42,985 nt of DNA from positions 1,704,359 to 1,747,343 of the forward strand of contig NW_014577062.1 in the NCBI RefSeq assembly GCF_000485595.1. The letters run 5' to 3'. Positions 1 through 13,500 of the stretch are shown here, in pieces. Below the pieces are notes generated by a model. The model worked only from the letters and a program-made list of their open reading frames with translations. It was not told the DNA's origin and searched no databases. How positions within the stretch are numbered: the first letter of the stretch is position 1; the number at the start of each line of letters is the position of its first letter. The translations under genes and the position numbers were made by a program. Origin of the DNA: Priapulus caudatus. Lineage: Eukaryota > Priapulida > Priapulimorpha > Priapulimorphida > Priapulidae.

Positions 1-419
1 ACACATTTGGGACTAACAGGGTTTACTAGAATCCCACCACTCCACCACAGAGTCACCGCAGTAGACGTTAGATGAGCGCTGTCGCTCCCCGGCACTTGTT
101 ATGTTAAAAAGTTCATATATTATTAAAAATGTTAATGAAATAAGAGTTTCCCTGCTCGATATACCCTGTGGATACACACTAAGATTTTCTGATGCTCCGT
201 AAAAGTGTAAATATGTTTATTCATCATACGTGTGGATTTTTCAGTGCAATTTCACATATAAAACTGCTAGTATGATGCAGTTGTATGTGTGTAGCAATCT
301 ACCTAGAACCAATTTACGAGCAGATTAAGTAGCTCTGGTAATATGTTCTTATTTTCTATTGTTAATATATTGTGATATATTAAAGCATAAGTGTAACTTT
401 ATTGACAATTTCTCCACAG
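1..419. other. Partial LMF1 intron
   Basis: This AT-rich stretch ends in a pyrimidine-rich acceptor (ctccacag, ending at 419) directly before the first LMF1 exon in the window, so it is the 3' part of an intron. I see no exon in it. The only recognisable content is a 33-bp dispersed repeat at 70-102. The upstream LMF1 exons, coding for the N-terminal membrane segments, must lie to the left of the window. Confidence 0.7.
70..102 (+). repeat. Dispersed repeat end, copy A
   Basis: These 33 bp match 25842-25874 at 29 of 33 positions without gaps. Shared blocks are AGATGAGC, CTGTCGC and GGCACTTGTTAT. Sequence outside the block does not align well. In the other copy the block runs straight into an AT microsatellite, as is common at the 3' end of SINE- or LINE-like retroposons. 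The family is not recognised. Confidence 0.5.
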
Positions 420-485
420 GGTCTGATTAAAATTAGGGGTGATGATTGTTGGACAAAGTTGACCTGCATGAACTATCACTATGAG
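420..485 (+). CDS. LMF1: LMF1 exon a (first in window)
   Basis: This 66-nt exon, phase 0 at both ends, encodes 22 residues containing [10 protein letters not shown] and ending NYHYE, which matches a conserved lumenal stretch of LMF1. The acceptor is ctccacag ending at 419 and the donor is GAG|gtgaag at 486. It is too short and start-free to stand out as an open frame. It reads directly into TQPVPN of the next exon. Confidence 0.9.
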
Positions 486-3400
486 GTGAAGATGTTTAAT
501 AGATTACACTGGGAATAATCCCTCATATCTGTTCACTAAATGGCAATCGTTACCTAATCAGCTCATTTCTGAGTTTATCACTTTGGTGTAAAGTCAATAA
601 TTGTCTTGTGTGCTATGGATATTATCTGCAATTTCTTAGTTGTAAAGTAGGTTTAGCCTCATGTCTATGTTAATATTGTGTGGCATTGAACAAACACTGC
701 ATTGGAGTTTGCTATCACAGCATGTCACAGTTGGGTGGTAGACTGACAAAAAGTGTGGATATTGTGTTTTAGACCCAGCCCGTTCCCAATCCACTCAGCT
801 ACTACCTGCACAGATCTCCAATCTATATCCACAATCTGGAGGTCGCAGGGAATCACATCATAGAGCTTATTGCACCCTGGTTCATCATCATGGGCAGACG
901 AATGTGTGCTATCAATGGTTTCCTTCAGATCTTCTTCCAGGTGAGCGAAACTAGGGTAGGCTTGCCAGACTACAGCCCAGTTCTGCAAAGTACATACACT
1001 TGTTAAAGGAATAATAGGGCCATTGATTATGCAATGTTGATGAATGCTAGAGTAACTGGCACATTTGTAGTTAATAAGTACGTAACCTTATAGCCTAACA
1101 CGTATTAGTTTGTCCAATATCACTGCTGGTTACATTACAAGCAAGGCTTGAAATCGATTGTTGATATTCATTTACGTGCCGTAAATGTCATCCAGGAGTC
1201 GAGCGGTAAGTCACCGATGACGTAAACATTTGTGCGGCCCGTATGTTTTGGACGCCAGATGAAATGGAGGTGTCAGCTGTGTAACCACGGCCACGGACTA
1301 AACATGGAAATGGAGTAAAACACGTACTAATCACGGATGCACAAGGACAGCCCTGACAAAAAGTTCCTTATCACGAGCGTCCGTGTTTACGAAATCACTG
1401 ATGATAGCATTGAGTACGGCCGAGCATGCGTTCGAAAATGCCCGGTGCGCTATAAATCTGTATCACACCCGCTTTGCTGGCAGCGGTTTGAAACTGTAAA
1501 CAACTCGGTCAACTGATTTCTTGGACTGCGGATTTCAATTAGACATTTCTTAGTAACAAGCAGTGATATTGGATAAAACTAATACGCGTTTGGCTATAAG
1601 GTAATGTACTTATTAACTACACAAGGTGCCAGTTACTCTAGCATTCGTCAACATTGCATAATCAATGGACATTTTATTCCTTTAAATAAGTTCATTCAAT
1701 TGGTAGAATAATAGATCTATCTGGGTTAATTGTTACTCAACCGTGTTGATTGAAAACGTACAGCTGACGTTTCGCCTCCTATCAGGAGGCTTTCTCAAAG
1801 CTGACTGAAGATTATCAGTCAGATTTTTTTTATCAATCACGTGTGGACCAAGCAAGCTATTAACCACTACACCATCTGGTGGTCAGAACTGATAATCTTC
1901 AGTCAGCTTTGAGAAAGCCTCCTGATAGGAGGCGAAACGTCAGCTGTACGTTTTCAATCAACAGGGTTGAGTAACAATTAACCCAGATAGATCTACATAC
2001 ACTCGATCTGATAAACATCAGATTGAAGGTTTAAGGATACTATCCACGTTGTGCACGGGTATTGCTCTAGTGAAGATTAAACGTTTATTGGCGAATAAAT
2101 CGAATCAATCACTTGTTTTATTTATAGAGGAGATATATCTCTATGCTCAAGCCAAAAAATTTCATGAAATTTCCAGCACCTAATTATGTTACCACACAAA
2201 TTTTGAATTTTTATGTAAAAATGGTATTTTGGATATTTCTCAATTACCAGAAAGAGTGAGGATACAAAATTTTCGCCACATGTTAAGCACAATATGGACC
2301 AAAATAGTGCGTCAGGATTTTTCTTTAATTTTTATATTTACCGAGAAAACTGCAAAAAACTGCTTAAAAATCAAGTTGTGTGTTAAAATTGAAAATTTTA
2401 GCGAATAAAGAGGCATAACTAATAAAATACAGCACTTAATAACAATCCCTGACGCACTTCTTTACCACAAAATGTTACCATTAAAACAAGTGTAAAATTA
2501 AATTAATCCGAGTTGTAATCACAGAGAAATATCCATTTATACATCGGCTACTATGTCAGAAATCGAAACGGAGAAATTAGCGTTTTTCTATTTTTCACAA
2601 TGAGTGACCGCCTGTGTGCAAAATGGGTGAACGTATGTAATATATCTATTGTTAGTACTTACTGCGACATATCCATGACTAACTGACACCACTAAATTGG
2701 TAAAATGTTCCATGCACCTTGAGAAATTCTGAGAAATTACGAGGTTACCATCGCAGAACGCGCGAACTCTGCTCATCCTGACGTCACAAAGCTAATATGT
2801 CAGCAAACGCGCGCGATTGCGTGTGTTGCAAGGTGTGTTGCGAGGTGTTAGAACTATTTTGGGCGTGGGATACTAGTTGGATCACTAGCAGATGTACATG
2901 AATGTACATGAATACATGCAATGACAGCTGTAGCAGGGTTGAGGCTTAATGATACTGGCTTAGTTAATATCGTGGTTGTATCATGTCGCTGACGTCATAA
3001 TGACGTCAGCCGCTGCTTACTACACACATGTACGCGGGTAAGCAAAAACGCCCTGACAGTTCACATGTACCGTTATATGGAGAAATTAGCATGTACACAG
3101 GTGGCACATAGTGTTAGCCATCGAATAAAGTTGAAAACGAAAAATCGATGAAATTTCATGCACAACGTGGATAGTATCCTTAATTCAAGCATGGAAATTG
3201 CTTCTGATCTCTTCCCAAATTTACCTACTCCTGACATTGTGCCATGACTAGCATTTAGTACTCGGGCATTTTATGGCCAGCATACACAGTGATCCTTTTA
3301 ACTTTTAATTGGAGAGAACTGGTTATACTTTCTATGTGAACTCTGGGTTAGATCAAGTTTTTAACATAATAATCTCTACTTGTCCATTAGGTGGTCCTAA

Positions 3401-6400
3401 TTCTGAGTGGAAATCTAAGTTTCCTCAACTGGCTAACGATACTTCCAAGCATTTGTTGCTTTGATGATTCGCATCTAACATTCCTGTTTGGGAGCAGCAC
3501 AAAGAACCAGGTGGCGCAGTTGCAGCAAGATGTGAAAAGTAGCATGACGGCTCATCACGGTTGGTGACATAACTTCACCTCAAATCCGGTCATTAACAAG
3601 AAGTTCAAGTATTTACAGACTTTGCATATTTCAGTGCCCATACTTTATTTACTTTTAGACTGTACTTGCTGTATTTTTACTTAACGACTCTCTCAAATTA
3701 AAGTAAATTGCTAGTGGGAACTATCTACAGAACGGAAATTACCCTATGGGCAAGTCACTGTGCTGCTGCAATATATTCAGCACCGCACTCGATTTAGACG
3801 GTAGGTGGAGCAGTGGATAGCCAGGCCTGTAAGGTGGGGTTGCACCGTCGGTGTCGTTGTCACGTGTGTGTGTGTGTGTGATTGTGTGTTGGATGCTGCA
3901 GGTCGCGGGCTGCGCAGAGTCGTCGAGGTGTGTGTCGGTGTCGCGCTCGTCTACCTGAGCGTGCCCGTGATCGCCAACCTCGCGTCGGCCAAGCAGGCGA
4001 TGAACACGTCGTTCGATCCGCTGCGCATTGTCAACACGTACGGCGCGTTCGGCAGGTACGATCAGCCGCCGCCCGACGTCGCCCGTAACTCCCACGCACT
4101 CTTCATAAAGCATAGAGGCATTGTTATCTTTCCCACTGGTGCTGGCGCCATCTTCCTACAACATGGAGTTGTTTTTTCCTTCCCTCTGACGTCGTTGCCT
4201 TCTTCATCTAGCATATAGTCGTTATTATCATTCCCGCTAATATCCGTGTCCTCTTCATACAGAACGGAGTCATTCTTATCTTTCCCACTGATGCTGCATG
4301 GTGCCATCTTAATACCATGGAGTTGTTCTTCCCTACCCCTTGATGCTGGCACCCACTCTCCTCCTACCCCGAGATACAAATATTCAAGCTTCTGAACACA
4401 GGAGACTTACACTCTATTGTTTATTTTAATATTTACAGCAAACTGCAATGTGTTATTGGTATTAGTGTTCATGAACACAATATACGATTCGCTCGTTCAT
4501 GGACGCATATAGGCCAAACTAAGCTCTTTGAACATATTGGACTAGAGAGGTGAAACTTTTGTGGAAATTGCATTCATAACCCTAGGACTTCCTGTACATT
4601 GAAGCATCAGCAGATATTCTTGAGCGTAAAGTTTTTCGCGTAAAGTAGAATGACATTGGGCACAAAGTTATTGGCGGTTGTTGCTTGCAGCATCACTAAG
4701 GAGAGAACAGAGGTGATACTGCAGGGCACGTACGACGAAGACCCTCTCAGTGCCAGCGCCACGTGGGAGGAGTACGAGTTCAAGTGCAAGCCAGGCAACC
4801 TGTCTCAGCGTCCTTGTGTAATCTCTCCTTACCACTACCGACTAGACTGGCTAATGTGGTTCGCAGCCTTCCAGGTGTGCTTGCGCGATATACTTGTTGT
4901 CTTGTATTAGTATGTGCTGCCACCTGATGAAGAAACGCAATGAAACTGTAGCTGTACTTTCAATGCTGGATTTCTAAACAGTTCATAACAATTTATTACT
5001 CAATTGTCCTCTAGGTGGCAGCAGGTGTACGAGCTATATCAGTTCATATCATTATCGGGTTAATATCATTATCTCTAAAATTAACCGATGAACTAATACA
5101 TGTAGATAAATTAGGTCTCACCTGTTAATAGATATATGACTAATTAGTTCAGCACAAAAATTACTATGAGTGTGTGCTGTTATAGGCTATAAAAGAGCAT
5201 TTAAACAGCAAAATTGCACCTGCATTTCTGAGATACACGAAAATTACAAAATGAATATGCTGCCACAAAACAAGTGTACCTGTTTACGTGTACGTTCTAG
5301 ACTCTTACCCCATTTCAATATGTAGATAAAGCTAACATTGTAGAGAGAAGGTACCAGTTTACCAGTGATGGCATCTTGTGAGATTCAAGAGTCGAGTGCT
5401 ATTCATGTTGTCACATGTAAACGAATCTATTTTGAAATGCAGATCAGTACACATATTAGTCTAAATAATGATGTATGAATGTTCTAAGACATGTTAGCCT
5501 TACTTTGTTCACTTGGTGTTATGTAAGAAGTACTAGCTAGTTGGTATCAGAATAGTCAAGAAAATATAAGAACCAATAGAAAAAACGTGAAATTGTTGAA
5601 ATCTTTCTGATCATAGAGTATTAACTACTACTGGCTTAGTGATAATGTCAAGTAGCAAATTATTCTTAGCACTGAGAATAATGTATTATCTAGTTATTTA
5701 AAATCTATTTAAAGTGTATAGTCTCCTATCTAACTTGAACATGTAAATATTTTTATAGGTTCTCGCACATCTGCTGGTGGAAATAATTTGTTAATGGTTT
5801 GGTTGCCATTTGTAGTTTTGTGCATCATATGGATGTTCATCGCATAAAGCTGTACGGCATTGGTATTTAGCCATGGTTACCACAGCTGATTTGCTATAAG
5901 TTGTGGTTGCATTGTTTGTTTGTTTTGTTTTTGTTTAAGAACTACCAGTATAATCCGTGGCTTGTGCACCTGACTGCTAAGCTGTTGGTGAACGATCAGC
6001 TGGTGACAAGTCTGATGGCACACAATCCTTTCATGGGCAGCGATCCGCCGCGGTAAGTCACTGAACCATTGACACATCATCAACTTTTCTGTTGATATTA
6101 ACCATTATGCAAAGGATTTACTGCTACTCCGACACGTGTTACTTGCAATGCAAAAGAGTGCATGATGTGCACCTACCCCCCCCCCCCCCCCCGTCAGTGT
6201 CTATCTCCTGAACTGCCAGAGTGAAGCATAACAGGGCCATAATAAAAATATTGTTTGTTTGCCCTCACCCGACCGACCCGCCAAAAAGGGGCTGACTCAA
6301 ATTTTTTTATTGGTCTTTCCCATTCTTTTTTTTTTTACAAATTGTATCACTGTACATTATATAAATCTGTAGGCAATACATTATATGTACCAAGCAAAAC

Positions 6401-7493
6401 AAACGTTCAACATAAAAGGTATCTCCACACAAGCACACCCGAGCATGTAGACACCATGCTGAATTTGTAAAAAGACCCCCCTCAAAAAAAGCATACCTAC
6501 CTACCCTAACTTTTCAGCCTGGGTCGGGTGAGGGCAAACAAGGATTTTTTTAATTGTGGCCCAGTTTTGCTATGGATTGGCAGAATAATAACCTTTGTCA
6601 TTTGATGGCGGTAGATTCGTGAAGTAAACGAGGGGGGTTATAATCACGTGCTATTGGATATCGAGTAGTTCCAGCCATGGCATATTCGGCGTTGAGTGAT
6701 GACTGTGTCCTTCAGATAAGACATATAATAGGAGTGACGTCTGCCGAAAAAATGTCAATGACACAAAAGATGAGAATTCGATTTACGTTTCTGTCATTCT
6801 CTAACGAAGCTATCTAGATCTATAATTGGCTGTTGTCGTGCTAACCCAGGATCTAGCTGCCTGTAATTAGTGGTTGTTTTCGACTGAGAGCGATCGTTGC
6901 TAAGCTAATGTTAGTTCCGACGTGAAGGGTCACAGGCATTCGGGTTAGTTTATCACACGTTCGCATATTCCTATATTTTTGCGCACCCATTAGGTAGGGA
7001 GCACTGAAAACGAGTGCTGGTTATACAAATGGAAAGCGTTTAAAACATCTGTGCATGTAGCGTGCCATTGCAAAACCGTATCATTGTGGTTGAGATCAGT
7101 GCTATCAAATTTACAACCTGTCTCCATTTCATTTTTCGCACATTCTCAGTGAAATAATGGGTATAGTCGATAAATTGTTCTGTGTATACACTACTGTTAT
7201 GCAGCTATAGAACTGAATGGTTCTTGCTTGATTGCTCTAATTGAACAATATTACATTTAATTGTATTCATAGAATGAATTTATCTCATCCACCATCAGTG
7301 GAACTGATATATGATGCTGATATATGATTCTCAGTATCTTGCAAGCTTGATAATATTGTAGACAGTGGCTAAATGGATAAAGAGTTTTTTCAATATAATT
7401 TACTGTCTGTGTGTCTCAGTGGTGTGTGTGTGTGTGTGTTGTGCGGCTGTGCGTGCGTGCGTGCGTGCGTGCGTACGTGCGTGCGTGCGTTCG

Positions 7494-7526
<33 letters not shown>

Positions 7527-10500
7527 TGTGTGTGTGTGCGTGCGTGCGTGTGTGTGTGTGTGTGTGTGCGTGCGTGCGTGCGCGTGTGCGTACGTGCGTG
7601 CGCGTGTGAGTGTGCGTGTGCGTAGTTGCATGTCCTTACGCGCATGCGGGCAGTGTTAATGCGCGTATCACTACTATCAGTATAGTTCAGTTGGTGGGCG
7701 TGAAAAACCAGATCTATCGGCATCTTAACAGCAGCAACACAACTCTCCAATCACTTGTGTTCAGTAGGAGCCATATTTGCGGAGTCGATGATGGTGTTTT
7801 GTCAACATGTGTGCACCCCGCTGCATGTGTTACGGCGGCATTAGCAGTATTGGGTTCTCCGTAACGTCGGCTGCTCCCCATTATTGTTTCCCCCTGACCC
7901 GTTACTGCCGAGTGGTTCTATAATTGATGACACGGCTAGGATAGGATTGCGTCACACTTGCCGTCGCCGTTCGGACAGTGCTGCACGGTTGCAGGCTGGT
8001 CGAACGGTCGCGTGACGTTGCAATGGCGGACGAGGCAACGGCCCCGGCTGCCGTCGTGCGAAAGTGCAGCAGCTACTAGCGTCGTCGGGTACTGTTACAC
8101 AACTCGGTATATATAACGACAGCGGACAGGGTGCTATAGCGTGCGCCGCCGCAGGCCGCGCGCGGCGTATCAGCTTTCTCGGCAATTACCGCTTAATTAG
8201 GCAGCCGTTCGTTAGGCCCTGATGCTAATTAGCAGAAATGCCTTCCGCGCCAAATGGGAGACGTTGCCCGCGGACTAGATTCGGAAGGCTGCCGCCGACG
8301 GCTGCGTGTGTTCTGGGGCTGGTTGGCGCGCATGTGTTGTCGACCGATACAGAGCATGGCGCGTAACAGCCAGATGATCGCGATGTCCATTTCCCGCGCT
8401 CTTGCGGAAGATCCTCCGCTCTCGGCTGCCTGCTATCTCGTCTGCAAGACGACGCAGACGTGATAAACCACATGCCGGGGTAGCTCCAAGAAACGGTCTT
8501 TGCTAGGGTTAGAAACTTAGAAGACGTGTATATTGACGTTAGTCACACAGCCTGGTCGGGCTAATGCCGGGGTTGCCGAGAAAAGCACGGAGCCACGAAT
8601 TTCCGCCCTCCTCGGTCATGTCGGCGGCGTTGACAAGGGCGCATGTCGGTGATTACCATTTAGAACGCCGTGCGCGCGCGGGGCACAAGTTGGTAAAAGA
8701 AACAACGCCGTGCGCGTTCAACTCTCGAGGTCGCTTGGTTGGTTGCATGTTATAGTCGCTAGTCCATGACTGCGCGAACGCGAACAAGCGCCCGCCCGCC
8801 TGCCTGCCCGCCTTCTGTCTGTCCCCGCCCGTAGGCCGCTCCGCCCGTCAGGCTGCCCGCCTGCCTGCCCGCCCGCTCGCCTACCCGCCTGCGTGCCTGT
8901 CATTGCCCGCCCGCCCGCTCGCTCGCCTACCCGTCTTCTACCTACCTGCCTGCCTGCCCGGATGGTTGAGATGCGGCAGTCGGGCTATGTGACAAGTTTA
9001 CCTGACAGTTCTAAACAGACGACCGTTGCCCCTCTGTAGCAGATGACGGGGCATAGCGAGGGGCTCCTCTTTGCTTCCCCCCCTCCCCGTTAAAGCCACC
9101 CGACGCTAGGCTGTGAAAGTTTGGACTCTCGTGCGCGAGCTTCGAATCTACTCAGTGTATGTCCGGTCAGTCGACGCAGAGCAACGTTTACACTGCGCCG
9201 CTAGATTCACCCCCACCCGCTATTGCCGCACCCGTCCGTAGATAGTAGTACTATGCATAGTGAGTAATCGTACTGAAACTGCTGCACCGCGTGACAAAGT
9301 CATGAGGCGGCATCGCGCTCAGGGGCGCGGTCACTAAAAGTAGACTAACAAATAAATATACGTTGCATCGGCTCTTGATTCAGCGATGTATATATATATA
9401 TAATATGAATATATAGAAGTATTAATATCCGCTAACTTTACGCCTGGCATTCGGCTTGGACTGATGTATCGTGCATGTCACAAATGATTATATTTTGAGA
9501 TATTTTCATCTTAAGAATTACTTATAGTATTTAAATATTTTTTCCGTGTAAAAATCCAAATATCTTCTTGCATGACCACACACCTACTCAGAGTCAAAAA
9601 GAATGTTGGAATCGGAATTGGATGCTAGTGACTTAGTGATATTGTAAGATATCAATCACTGAGAACTTTATATTGGTATTCTTGTAACTAGTGAAAACTG
9701 GATCTGACTCTAAATAACAGCACCTGGGGTGGGTTGGCGGGTGGGTGTGGTTGGGGTGAGGTGGGGGATATCATTCTAGTTGAACAACTAAACAGACTGT
9801 TTAGTGCAATTATAAAGTAGAGTTTAATAATTGCTATTCAATCTACTAGCAAATGCTACGTCAAATGCCTCTTCGTTTACTACCTAATTATGTGTGTGTT
9901 GGAAGCCAAGACTACTTTAGTATTTTTAGTTAGACGACTTATTATTTATCTTGCTAAATGGAGGAGGTTATTCGATAGCCAATATCAAGATAAGTAACAT
10001 GAAGTCATATAATAATAATGGTAAATAAATATAATTATGAAATAAATAAATAAATATATATATATACATATATGTGCGTGCGTGCGTGCGTGCGTGCGTG
10101 CGTGAGTGTGTATGTGTATGTGCGTGTGTGTGTCTGAAATTTACATAAACTGTAGTAACGGAAGAGCATATATCCACACACGCGCGCGCTCACGTATGCA
10201 CGGAAGATCGTAGGTACATGCACACACACACACACACACGCACACACGCATGCACGCACACACACACAACACATATATATATATATTTATATATGACTAC
10301 TTTCATGATCCTTGAAATAGTTTATTTCTATTCATCTCTTTCCACATGCTGCGATATACTATGTAGGTGTGTTATGTGTGTGGTCATAAAGCTGCCAGTG
10401 CCAGGCAATTTCTTACGTCTTCCTGTAATTTTCCTTCTAGCCCCCCAGCTATGACAAAATGGCCGTAAATGTGGATTGTCTCGTAGTTATCAGTGCTAAT

Positions 10501-13500
10501 TAGACCAATATCTGTCACCGGCTTTCATCGTTTCTGTATGATGTTGGCGAAATTTAAATAGCGCACCTTATTCGCGTTGGTTTACTGTGAACGATAGTGT
10601 TACGTAAACACCTGTGCGTGTGCCCTTAACCACAGGGACACACACTCACATAGGCAAACAGACAAGGGAAGGCATAACGCGCGCACACGGACGGACGCAC
10701 ACACTTATGTAAATGCGCACGTGCACGCACATTCGCGCGCACGCGCGCTCGCACACGGGTACACGTAACACAGATGGCCTTCATTGCGCGAGTGAGAGAT
10801 GGCGGGTTTGTGGGCGATCCGGCACCCGGGGACATTCTCTGTTCTTAATTAGCCGTTTAGTTTCTTAATTGGCAGCACAAGTGATTAATTATATTTAGCC
10901 GTAATTAACAGAGTCGCGGTCACGAGAACCAGTTCCTTGAAGAGCGCTGTCGGGCCGAGATTTTTCTCATCGCGGTATACCGGTATATCTATAGATTCAT
11001 GTATAGTATCTACTTCTGATAGTATTCATCCACATAGACGACTATCACGACCTAGGGAGACATGTCCGTGCGCTCGTGCCTGACTAGGATCTGCTGGTTT
11101 GCCGGAGTTTTTGCTGACTGAAGACCGGTAACTTCTGAGGCGCTGCCGGTGAGGCCGAGTACACGCACTTGTGCATGCACGTACGCACACAGACACGCGC
11201 GCACACACACACATGCACATACACACGCACGCACTCATACACGCACGTACGTACGCACACGGACACGCACGTACGCGCGCGCGCGCGCGCACACACACAC
11301 GCACGCACACACACGCGCGCGCGCGCGCACACAAGTGTTGCGTGAAAGTGAGACAGATATTACTGCTATCGTATCTTTACTGCTTGTTGCATATAACAAC
11401 TCGAGCAGCAGCCGATCAGAAGACATTGCTCTTGTTGCTAGCAGCTACTCGTTGCTATACAACACGCCTTAGTACGTATGTTTTGTAATTGACGAGACCA
11501 GCTGGACGGAGCTTTTCTTAGGAAATATAAAATGTTTCCATAGCGGGAATTATCAGCTAGCATTAATCGCACTATTTTTGGACAATCCTCGGCTCGATCA
11601 TTTGAACCTACGCACCCACGCCAAATGATCATTCCCACAGATTCCCCTGCTTCTTTATATTGCTCCAGAGTTGAAACACCCTACAAGAATGGGCCTGAAT
11701 GGCGTATTGTCACCCGCTTCTATTAATCCGATGTCTGCCATGCTTCGACAGATTTTATACCACGCCTTTCGCCATGTTCTTTACCTAATTGGAGCTTGTA
11801 AAGCATATCAGTCATGCTTTATCACAGAATTGACTAGTTTTCTCGTGCCCTCGGACGTGGCAAGCAACAGGAAAGACACGTCGCTTAATCACGTTCAGGG
11901 CCAAACGTGGGTGTTCTATTTTAAAGCGCTGGTCTCCTCGCGTAAATTGATGCTAATGGTTGGCATTGTTAAGACCTCGCTTTCAGTAACGAGGACGTAA
12001 ATTGTACGGGTACAACGTTGTAATGAACTTGTATAAGATCTGTCCGTGTGTGTTATTGAATTGCTTGTCGCTCAGTCATGCGTTGCTACGGCAACGCGTA
12101 GTAATGTTCGGGTGAGCCAACGCGTGCATATGCGTGCGAGTAAAGTAGCTCATACGAACGTATCTATCATTAATGCAGGCGGTCGAAGTCAAATACTCCC
12201 TGATTTTACATAACCACGAGTCCTTGGGAATCCTTCAAGTTTTATTATTGTTTTCAATTATTGATTGCACAATAGAAAATCCCAAAACAGGGGCTTTCAG
12301 TGCATTGAATTCATATGCTACGGCTGAACTTCTAACAGCAGCAGACTGATTCATTTCGCTGCCGACCCACACTGATTGAGTTAATTCCCACGCCTGTTAA
12401 TTATGTTTAAAATTGCATGATAAACGTTTCGTAGATATGTTATTTCGTTTAAGCTTATGGCCCTGAACGTCACGATTATATGCATTTAAATAGCACAAAT
12501 TTCGACAGGATATGGAAAGGTCTGGTATGTCTAAAAGTTATTATTTCACTATCCTAATTTTTGTCGTTAATAGTTCTGCGAGACAAAATTCTGAAGCTAA
12601 CATCTCCTGGGTTGTGGGAATTTGCGGGGACTGAGTAGAGGAGAAACATACCCACCTCTCTCTCAATGCTAGCACATTCTTTGCTGTCTCCGCGTAGAAA
12701 TGCCACAAGGCCGGTCCCGTGACGTGCCAACGTTGCGCGCAAGTTTAAAAACCACTTAGCAGCGCCATAAAAATTAGTCCCGTGTACTAATGGGACTGTT
12801 AATCACCTGCGCAGTGCAATTAGTGCGCACGGGTTATTGATGGACCATCATACTGCTATCGGTGCCACTAATTACCCCTGCAGCCCCAGTCAGTCGCCAC
12901 GGGTTTCGAACTGGACAACTCGCCGTCGTTAAGAAGCGTTGCGCGGAGCGGTCCTGTTAGACGGTGCCCCGAAGATCAAAAAGCCATTTACGGAGACGAT
13001 CTGCCTGCACAACTGGCTCTCGAGTGCATTCACAAAAAAATTTGTACACGGGGCGATTTAAGTGTGGGGGAGGGGGGAGAACTGTTGCCTGATGAATGAA
13101 GTGGACCTTATTGCCTTCGTGTCTGTTGTTACGGCTACGGTACACTTATGTGGTTCTATTAATTAGTGCCGTTGCTCAGGGCAGTGTGTCCCTGGGTGAG
13201 CATTTGCTGTTTGTAGATTTATGCGCTGTGGCCGTTATTCTGTGTCTTCAACACTCATGTTCATGAGTTATATCTTTCTGCATTGGATGTCCTCGGCTGC
13301 GTGCTTGCTGTGTGTTCCTCAGTGTTGCCTGGCGGTTAGTCTGTCTTCCTTTAAATGGACTAGCACTCGCATTTATGTGTCCGGGGGCACTCTTAGTTTG
13401 AGCTAGAAATCCTCCCAGTGATAATTTGCAGGGCTTTCTTGGGACCTTTCAACCTAGATCTAGTTGCAGGCTTCACACATGTGAACTGTGAAGTAATAGT

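Noticed and set aside
725-988. 87-codon minus-strand open frame
   Set aside because: It is antisense to LMF1 exon 773-940, which matches the protein family and has proper splice sites on the plus strand.
7400-7750. Cys/Val-rich and His/Thr-rich frames on both strands
   Set aside because: Produced by (GT)n/(GTGC)n microsatellite sequence; the same applies at 10.0-10.3, 11.0-11.5, 26.6-27.3, 33.2-33.6, 36.4-36.7 and 42.0 kb.
9110-9160. tRNA B-box-like GCTTCGAATCTAC
   Set aside because: No matching A-box or cloverleaf could be formed upstream.
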